This document shows, piece by piece, positions 6,744 through 10,943 of a stretch of DNA of 10,943 nt. A program made the position numbers and the translations under genes. The stretch is from Chloroflexota bacterium. GTDB lineage: Bacteria; Chloroflexota; Limnocylindria; QHBO01. Below the pieces are notes generated by a model, which made no database searches, was not told the DNA's origin, and saw only the letters and a program-made list of their open reading frames with translations. Positions within the stretch are counted from its first letter, which is position 1. Each line of letters starts with the position of its first letter. The stretch spans positions 1 through 10,943 of the forward strand of contig JAGXHP010000052.1 of assembly GCA_024636135.1 (NCBI GenBank). Reading direction: 5' to 3'.

Positions 6744-7157
6744 TCAGATGGCGCGCATCCGGTTGTTGCGCGGGTTGTGCTCCACCTCCGCCAGGCCCAG
6801 GGCCTCGAGCAGCGGCGGCATGTACATCCCGAAGCGGCCGCGGTAGCCCTTTCGCAGGCCGTACCAGCCGCCGACCGGGTTCGAGGAATCGCGCCCCCAG
6901 GCCTCGACGCTGCCCTCGGGCGCGTCCTTCTTCTCATCCGACGCGCCCAGCGGCACCCAGTCGCCCTGCTCCTTGAGCCAGGCATGCAGGTCCTCGATGG
7001 CCCGCAGCTGATACGTCAGCTTGGTGGACCCGACCTGGCACACGATCTGGGGCGGATCGGCCGCCTCGTCACGGTACATCTCGTAGGAGCTCGTGCCCGG
7101 CGGCGTCGTGAGCTGCCACGGGTCCTCCTTCGTGCCGCTTCCCTGCGCCGTGCTCAT
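6744..7157 (-). CDS. Conserved hypothetical protein linked to ArsR/SRPBCC operon
   Basis: A 137-residue soluble protein of unknown function with no signal peptide or membrane helix. The sequence is rich in conserved-looking aromatic and Gly positions: TKEDPWQLTTPPGTSSYEMY at the N-terminus, DLHAWLKEQGDWVPLG in the middle, and NPVGGWYGLRKGYRGRFG then NPRNNRMRAI at the C-terminus. From memory it resembles a small actinobacterial/Chloroflexota family, possibly DUF6855; this is not verified. The start is ATG 7155-7157, which overlaps the upstream SRPBCC stop by ATGA. The longer open frame to 7370 is antisense-like Arg/His-rich sequence inside that gene. It is the last gene of the arsR operon. Co-translation with two SRPBCC proteins suggests a shared process, but no function can be given. 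Confidence 0.85.
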   Translation of the reverse strand: MSTAQGSGTKEDPWQLTTPPGTSSYEMYRDEAADPPQIVCQVGSTKLTYQLRAIEDLHAWLKEQGDWVPLGASDEKKDAPEGSVEAWGRDSSNPVGGWYGLRKGYRGRFGMYMPPLLEALGLAEVEHNPRNNRMRAI

Positions 7158-7588
7158 GCCTGCGCTCCTCCTGCCTCTGCCTGCCGTTTCGTCCCCTCGG
7201 CGAACTTCGCGAACGACGGGCCGAGGTCCGGCATCGATCGCCACATCATGCCCAGCAGCGGCCCGGTGTACTCCTCTCGGACCGTGAAGTCCGTCCGGCC
7301 GCCCTCGGCCGGGGTGAGCGTGAACGTTCGCACGCCGCGGAAGAGGCCGAGTGGCATGCCGCCCGACCACTCCATGTGCGTGCTCGGCTTCCAGCCGCTG
7401 ACCTTGACCGGGAACGTCCGGTCCGGGTTCGCGTCGGAGACGACTTTGATCGTTTCTCCCGGCGCGATGGTGCCCTCGACGCGAACGACACCGTTCTCCC
7501 AGCGCGCGTAGCCCGGGGCGTCCGTGATGATCGACCAGATGGTCTCGGGATCGGCGCCGATGCTGGCGCTTGCCTCATAGAACTTCAT
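7154..7588 (-). CDS. SRPBCC-family protein (START-like ligand-binding fold)
   Basis: A 144-residue protein with the SRPBCC (Bet v 1/START-like) pattern. An N-terminal strand (MKFYEASASIGADPETIWSI) leads to a helix and ITDAPGYARWENGVV, then beta strands with TIKVVSDANPDRTFPVKVSG and GVRTFTLTPAEGGRTDFTV, and a C-terminal amphipathic helix (PDLGPSFAKFAEGTKRQAE). The fold usually encloses a hydrophobic pocket for lipids, polyketides or aromatic ligands. No ligand or catalytic residue can be named here. It differs from the AHSA1-like SRPBCC gene just upstream and is closer to the polyketide cyclase/dehydrase-type group. Both ends overlap neighbours by ATGA (7585-7588 and 7154-7157), so it is very likely translated in a coupled way within the arsR operon. 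Confidence 0.87.
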   Translation of the reverse strand: MKFYEASASIGADPETIWSIITDAPGYARWENGVVRVEGTIAPGETIKVVSDANPDRTFPVKVSGWKPSTHMEWSGGMPLGLFRGVRTFTLTPAEGGRTDFTVREEYTGPLLGMMWRSMPDLGPSFAKFAEGTKRQAEAGGAQA

Positions 7589-8046
7589 TCGTGTCCCTCC
7601 GATGCGAACCGATTGACCTCATCCGTGAAATGCGGCAGCAGGCTCCCCCATCCGCCGCGGTTGGCGTCCCGACGCCCTTCCGCGTCCTCGCGCACCCGCT
7701 CCCAGCCGCGATGCTCGATCTCGACGCGGGTGGTCGCCAGGCCAGCACCCACGAACCGAATCTCGACCTCGGTGGCGTCCCGCGGATCGGCCTTCAGGTG
7801 CCAGAGGTAGGCGAGGCGACGTGGGGGCTCCCAGGCCAGGATCTCGCCCCAGTCGTGCTCCTCGCCGGACGGCGTGCGCTCGAAGATCCGGCCGCCCACG
7901 CGCGCCTCGAAATGCACCTCCAGGTCCGCCGCGCCGCTGACCGTGTGCGAGCCGGGCCACCAGGTCGACGTCCGCTCCGTCCACGTGGCGAACGCATGGT
8001 CCGGTGGGCATCGGACCTCGAAGCTCAGGCGGATGGGCTCGATCAT
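7585..8046 (-). CDS. SRPBCC-family protein, AHSA1/activator-of-Hsp90-like
   Basis: A 153-residue SRPBCC protein of the AHSA1-like type that commonly travels with ArsR regulators. Visible blocks are RLSFEVRCPPDHAFATWTE, WWPGSHTVSG, VHFEARVGGRIFERTPSGEE, DWGEILAWEPPRRLAYLWHL, then VEIRFVGAG, TRVEIEHRGWERV and a C-terminal segment with GGWGSLLPHFTDEV. These match the typical order of acidic, Gly-Gly and WGEI/P-R-L strands in this family. The likely role is binding a small hydrophobic ligand; the substrate is unknown. It begins inside the arsR stop (ATGA at 8043-8046) and ends inside the start of the second SRPBCC gene (7585-7588). It is probably repressed together with arsR through the operators at 8376-8409. 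Confidence 0.9.
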   Translation of the reverse strand: MIEPIRLSFEVRCPPDHAFATWTERTSTWWPGSHTVSGAADLEVHFEARVGGRIFERTPSGEEHDWGEILAWEPPRRLAYLWHLKADPRDATEVEIRFVGAGLATTRVEIEHRGWERVREDAEGRRDANRGGWGSLLPHFTDEVNRFASEGHE

Positions 8047-8366
8047 CGGCGCTCACCCGTGTTCTCGGCCGTGATCCGGAATCGGGCAGCGGCCTCTCCC
8101 CACACGCGCTCGAGGTAATCACGGGCGTCCGACACGCCCATGTCGTCGAGCCGATACAGGCGCCGCGTCCCGACGCGCTGCTCGGATACCAGCCCTGCCT
8201 CGCGCAGGACGCGGAGATGCTGTGAGACCGCGGGACGGCTGACCGGGAGATCGTCGGCGATCTCTCGCACGGAGCGAGCGCCGGGCTGAAGCAGCTCGAC
8301 GATGGCACGACGCGTCGGATCGCCGAGTGCGGTGAACGGATCACTCCGCGCCGGTGCGGTCTTCAT
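8043..8366 (-). CDS. ArsR-family winged-helix transcriptional repressor
   Basis: A 107-residue metal- or ligand-responsive-type repressor. DPFTALGDPTRRAIVELL is the classic ArsR N-terminal helix. The winged helix-turn-helix follows (SVREIADDLPVSRPAVSQHL, then LREAGLVSEQRVGTRRLYRL). There is no Cys anywhere, so it lacks the ELCVCDL-type metal site of arsenic sensors and belongs to the ArsR group paired with SRPBCC proteins. Start choice: the frame is open to a TTG at 8402, with ATGs at 8372 and 8366. I take 8366 because TACCAT lies exactly 7 nt upstream and TTGTCT 17 bp before that, the same leaderless spacing seen at other genes here. A TTG start would place the palindromic operators inside the gene. 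It leads a four-gene operon with ATGA overlaps and is probably autoregulated. Confidence 0.92.
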   Translation of the reverse strand: MKTAPARSDPFTALGDPTRRAIVELLQPGARSVREIADDLPVSRPAVSQHLRVLREAGLVSEQRVGTRRLYRLDDMGVSDARDYLERVWGEAAARFRITAENTGERR

Positions 8367-8373
8367 GCCCATA

Positions 8374-8402
8374 ATGGTAAGCCACTGCTTACCGTAAGAC
8401 AA
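8374..8402 (-). promoter_or_regulatory. Predicted promoter of the arsR operon
   Basis: On the minus strand: -35 TTGTCT (8402-8397), a 17-bp spacer, -10 TACCAT (8379-8374), then 7 nt to ATG 8366. It lies in the 48-bp gap after the SDR gene stop (8415). The operator palindromes cover the -35, the spacer and most of the -10, so repressor binding should block RNA polymerase. Confidence 0.65.
8376..8393. promoter_or_regulatory. Palindromic operator 1 for the ArsR repressor
   Basis: GGTAAGC-CACT-GCTTACC is a perfect 7-bp inverted repeat with a 4-nt centre, overlapping the spacer and -10 of the arsR promoter. Its core is GTAAG-N6-CTTAC, matching operator 2. A two-fold symmetric site of this size is what a dimeric winged-helix repressor binds. 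That ArsR is the binder is inferred from position. Confidence 0.75.
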
Positions 8403-8409
8403 CCCTTAC
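8394..8409. promoter_or_regulatory. Palindromic operator 2 for the ArsR repressor
   Basis: GTAAG-ACAACC-CTTAC is a second copy of the GTAAG-N6-CTTAC core, directly abutting operator 1. The centres are 17 bp apart. It covers the -35 hexamer TTGTCT. It is slightly less symmetric than operator 1 and is probably a second binding site. Confidence 0.68.
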
Positions 8410-8414
8410 CGATC

Positions 8415-9299
8415 TCAGCCCAGGTAGGAGAGGTCCATTGGCTGCGGCTTCACGCCGAACGTGCGCTCGAACGCATCGGGCTCGGTGTAGTTGGGGCGCT
8501 GCAGCGAGCTGATCTGATCGTGGCTGACCGGGAAGATCGGCAGGACCTTGTCGGTGACCGCGGTGAGTGCGCTGATCAACGGGATCGGCAGTCCGACCGG
8601 CAGTCGCTTCATTCCCGTTGCCGAGCTCACCGCGTCCACGATCTCGCGGTAGGTCACCCAATCCGGGCCGCCAAGCTCGTAGAGCGAGCGGCTTCGACCG
8701 CCATCACTCACGCTCTGCTCGATGGCAATCGCCAGGTCATCCGCCGACAGCGGCTGGAAGCGGGCGTCTCCCTTGCCCGGGATCGCCACGACGCCGGGAG
8801 ACCACCACTTCAGCGTGACCTTCACGAGGTTGAAGAAGCCGTCTCCCTCGCCGAACAGCAGCGAAGGTCGCAGGATGACCCAGTCGAGCGAGCTGGCGCG
8901 AACGGCCTGCTCGCCGAGCCACTTCGAGTACAGGTAGTCGAGCTCGGGGTTGTCCACGACGCCGAGCGCCGAGAGGTGGACGAAGCGCTTGATCCCGGCC
9001 CGCTCCGCGGCCTTCACGGCGCGCTGCGTGCCATCGACGTTGATCTTCTCGAAGCTCAGCCCGCCGGTCTCTCGCGCGATGGCGACGAGATGCACGACGG
9101 CGTCTGCACCCGCCAGCGCAGCGTCCAGGTTCTGCCCGGTCACGTCGCCCGGGCGAGCCTCGACCGCATCGGTCCAGGCCGGGAGGCGCCGCCCGTCTCG
9201 CGAGATGGCGATCACCCGGTGGCCCGATGCGACGAGGTGCGGAACCAGGTGGCTCCCGACGAAGCCGGTAGCGCCGATGACGGCGACGGTCATGCTCAT
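8415..9299 (-). CDS. NAD(P)-binding atypical short-chain dehydrogenase, NDUFA9/NmrA-like
   Basis: A 294-residue Rossmann-fold protein of the extended/atypical SDR group. The dinucleotide-binding glycine motif is VIGATGFVGSHL (G9, G12, G15). Next come GDVTG, the strand ADAVVHLVAI and KINVDGTQRAVKAAERAG, then the strand KRFVHLSALG. A YxxxK pair is present (Y122, K126 in DYLYSKWLGE), followed by DWVILRPSLLFGEGDGFFN. This layout matches complex I NDUFA9-like and NAD-dependent epimerase-like proteins; the substrate is unknown. Start: ATG 9299 gives MSMTVAVIG. ATG 9293 is possible, and the longer GTG frame from 9341 adds a poor leader. AGGAGG (9316-9311) lies 11 nt before the ATG, and a promoter-like TGGACA-N17-GATACT also fits (see findings). 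The arsR operon lies downstream on the same strand after 48 bp and has its own promoter. Confidence 0.9.
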   Translation of the reverse strand: MSMTVAVIGATGFVGSHLVPHLVASGHRVIAISRDGRRLPAWTDAVEARPGDVTGQNLDAALAGADAVVHLVAIARETGGLSFEKINVDGTQRAVKAAERAGIKRFVHLSALGVVDNPELDYLYSKWLGEQAVRASSLDWVILRPSLLFGEGDGFFNLVKVTLKWWSPGVVAIPGKGDARFQPLSADDLAIAIEQSVSDGGRSRSLYELGGPDWVTYREIVDAVSSATGMKRLPVGLPIPLISALTAVTDKVLPIFPVSHDQISSLQRPNYTEPDAFERTFGVKPQPMDLSYLG

Positions 9300-9305
9300 G
9301 TGCCG

Positions 9306-9334
9306 AGTATCCTCCTGATTCTTGCTACTGTCCA
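9306..9334 (-). promoter_or_regulatory. Putative promoter of the SDR gene
   Basis: On the minus strand TGGACA (9334-9329) is separated by 17 bp from GATACT (9311-9306), which is 6 nt before ATG 9299. This matches the leaderless spacing at other genes. The AGGAGG at 9316-9311 overlaps the -10, so it could serve as a ribosome site only if transcription starts further upstream. An imperfect 16-bp palindrome (9324-9339, core ACTG-TC-CAGT) overlaps the -35. Confidence 0.45.
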
Positions 9335-9364
9335 GTCGCACGTTTTGCGCGCCTCATGGTCTGG

Positions 9365-9370
9365 TACGGT
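9365..9370 (+). promoter_or_regulatory. Putative leaderless -10 element (TACGGT) of the gamma-glutamyltransferase gene
   Basis: TACGGT lies 7 nt before ATG 9378 and no Shine-Dalgarno precedes that ATG. There is no convincing -35. The divergent spacer to the SDR gene is only 78 bp, so both promoters share it. Confidence 0.45.
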
Positions 9371-9377
9371 CGCCGGC

Positions 9378-10943
9378 ATGCCGTCCATCACCTCATCCGG
9401 CGGGATGGTTTCCACCCCACATCCGCTCGCCACGGCGGCCGGCATCGAGGCCCTCCGGGCGGGCGGCTCCGCGGTCGATGCCGCCGTCGCCGCCAACGCC
9501 ATGCTGTCGGTCGTGTACTGCAACGCCTGCGGGCTCGGCGGCGATGCGTTTGCCCTCGTCTGGGAGCCCGGGGAGGGCCGGCTGCATGGGTTCAACGGCA
9601 GCGGCCGCTCCCCCGCCGGGCTGACCATCGAGACGGTTCGCGCCACCGGCCACGACGCGATGCCGGGCAAGGGTCCGCTGACCATCACCGTTCCCGGCGC
9701 CGTGGACGCCTGGGCCCACCTGCTCGAGCGCTTCGGGCGCCGATCACTGGCCGATGCGGTGCTGCCCGCGGCGCGCACGGCCGACGAGGGCTATCCCCTC
9801 ACGAGGATCACCGCCCGGTCCATCGCGGCCGGGCTCCCGACCTTCGACGATGCCGCGCGCGCCGTGTTCGGGAGTGCCGGCGACCTCTTCCGCCAGCCGC
9901 TGCTGGCGGCGTCACTGCGCGCCATCGCCGATGGAGGTCGGGAGGCCTACTACCGCGGACCCATCGGCGAGGAGATCGCCCGCGCCATCCGGCAGGCCGG
10001 AGGCGTGATGACCGCCGAGGACATCGCGGCGCACCACGGCGACTGGGTTGACCCGATCTCTTCGACCTACCACGGGGTCGAGGTCGCCACCCTCCCACCC
10101 AACTCGCAGGGCATCGCGGCGCTGATGGCGTTGAACGTCCTGCAAGCCCTCGATTGGCCGATGGGTGCGCCGATGAGCGCCGATCGACTCCACGCCCAGA
10201 TCGAGGCGCTCAAGGTGGCATGGAGCGAGCGCGACCGAACCGTCGCCGATCCGGACCGCGGACATGCGGATGTCAGGGAGCTCCTCTCCGTCGAGCACAC
10301 CGCGTGGCTGACGTCGCGACTGTCGGCCGATCGGGCTCAGCGGTTCGTGCCCACGAACTCGCCAGGCGGCGGCACGGTCTACCTGTGTGCCGCCGATGCC
10401 GACGGGATGATGGTCAGCCTGATCGAGTCGAACTACATGGGCTTCGGCTCGGGAGTCATGGGCGGATCGACCGGAATCATGCTCCACAACCGCGGCGCGT
10501 CGTTCGCGCTGGACGCCTCCCACCCCAACGCGCTGGGGCCGAGCGCACGGCCGCTCCACACGCTCATGCCGGGCATGCTCCTGCGCGACGGCGTCGCCGA
10601 GTTCGCGATCGGGTCCATGGGCGGCGACGCCCAGCCGCACATCATGGTCCAGCTCGTCACCGGGCTGGTGGACGACGGGCTGGATCCACAGGCCGTCGTC
10701 GATCGGCCGCGGTTTGTCCTCGAGACCGAGGGGGCCCAGCAGCCGCTGGGACCGGTTCGCATCGAGGCCGATGGCGTCGACGCGGCGACGATCGGCGAGC
10801 TGGAGGCTCGAGGGCACGAGGTTTCGACGGTCGAGCCCCAGACGCCACTCATGAGCTGGTCACAGGTCATCCGCCGGCGCGCCGATGGCTCGTACGAAGG
10901 CGGGGCCGATCCCCGCGCCGACTCGGTCGCCGCCGGGCCGTGA
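9378..10943 (+). CDS. Gamma-glutamyltransferase-like Ntn hydrolase, cytosolic (YwrD-like)
   Basis: A 521-residue gamma-glutamyltranspeptidase-family proenzyme, complete, with its stop on the last base of the window. N-terminal hallmarks are MVSTPHPLATAAGIEALRAG, GGSAVDAAVAANAM and GLGGDAFALVW. The autoprocessing nucleophile is T333 (codon 10374-10376, GGGTVYL), followed by DADGMMVSLIESNYMGFGSG. This predicts a large subunit of about 332 residues and a small one of about 189. The C-terminal GSMGGDAQPHIMVQ block is present. RPLHTLMPG replaces the two-serine motif (RPLSSM) of E. coli Ggt, as in the YwrD-like/acylase-like branch. There is no signal peptide, unlike periplasmic Ggt, so it is probably cytosolic. 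Substrates may be glutathione-like compounds or other amides. The start is ATG 9378; the frame is open far upstream, but that part is antisense to the SDR gene. Confidence 0.93.
   Translation: MPSITSSGGMVSTPHPLATAAGIEALRAGGSAVDAAVAANAMLSVVYCNACGLGGDAFALVWEPGEGRLHGFNGSGRSPAGLTIETVRATGHDAMPGKGPLTITVPGAVDAWAHLLERFGRRSLADAVLPAARTADEGYPLTRITARSIAAGLPTFDDAARAVFGSAGDLFRQPLLAASLRAIADGGREAYYRGPIGEEIARAIRQAGGVMTAEDIAAHHGDWVDPISSTYHGVEVATLPPNSQGIAALMALNVLQALDWPMGAPMSADRLHAQIEALKVAWSERDRTVADPDRGHADVRELLSVEHTAWLTSRLSADRAQRFVPTNSPGGGTVYLCAADADGMMVSLIESNYMGFGSGVMGGSTGIMLHNRGASFALDASHPNALGPSARPLHTLMPGMLLRDGVAEFAIGSMGGDAQPHIMVQLVTGLVDDGLDPQAVVDRPRFVLETEGAQQPLGPVRIEADGVDAATIGELEARGHEVSTVEPQTPLMSWSQVIRRRADGSYEGGADPRADSVAAGP

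Noticed and set aside
8367..8402. TTG (8402) or ATG (8372) start for arsR
   Set aside because: The TTG would put both operators and the promoter inside the gene; 8372 lacks the -10 spacing that 8366 has. 8372 cannot be fully excluded.
8520..9377. Upstream extension of the gamma-glutamyltransferase frame
   Set aside because: It lies antisense to the SDR gene, whose glycine motif and YxxxK are intact; family homology begins at ATG 9378.

Overview
The window is a GC-rich, tightly packed bacterial chromosome segment with no tRNA, rRNA, CRISPR array, insertion sequence or phage gene that I can recognise. Gene content and style suggest a GC-rich terrestrial or freshwater bacterium. The style includes a surface protein with a TPTP-type stalk, leaderless-looking promoters, GTG starts and 4-bp gene overlaps. 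I lean to Chloroflexota, with Actinomycetota as the alternative. This is inference from protein style, not a phylogenetic result.

Layout. (1) 1-1460, +: the 3' part of a lipoyl-dependent acyltransferase (E2) of a 2-oxo acid dehydrogenase complex, most like the branched-chain (BkdB) type. Its start lies outside the window. (2) 1488-2624, -: a secreted or anchored protein with a signal peptide, a predicted beta-type domain, a long Pro/Thr then Ser/Gly stalk and a C-terminal membrane helix. It converges on the E2 gene. (3) 2821-6740, +: a five-gene run of lipA, lipB, a glyoxalase II-like metallo-beta-lactamase (MBL) hydrolase, a maltose O-acetyltransferase-type hexapeptide acetyltransferase, and a UPF0173/UlaG-like MBL hydrolase. 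The second/third and third/fourth genes overlap by GTGA. (4) 6744-8366, -: an ArsR-type repressor, two SRPBCC proteins and a small conserved hypothetical protein, joined by three identical ATGA overlaps. (5) 8415-9299, -: an NAD(P)-binding atypical SDR of the NDUFA9/NmrA kind. (6) 9378-10943, +: a cytosolic gamma-glutamyltransferase-like Ntn hydrolase, divergent from the SDR and complete at the last base of the window.

How they fit together. LipB moves octanoate onto lipoyl domains and LipA inserts sulfur. The E2 at the left edge, whose lipoyl lysine is visible at 54-56, is a natural client, so the left third is a lipoylation and 2-oxo acid dehydrogenase neighbourhood. The right half is a separate regulated module. 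The arsR promoter carries two adjacent GTAAG-N6-CTTAC palindromes that cover its -35, spacer and -10, which is a strong case for autorepression of the arsR-SRPBCC-SRPBCC-hypothetical operon.

The most notable pattern across genes is a -10-like hexamer 6-7 nt before the start codon of every gene that appears to begin a transcription unit (2624-, 2821+, 8366-, 9299-, 9378+). This points to leaderless mRNAs. I found no clearly undescribed large system. The best candidates for something new are the arsR/SRPBCC/hypothetical operon with its double operator, and the link between lipoate synthesis and two MBL hydrolases.
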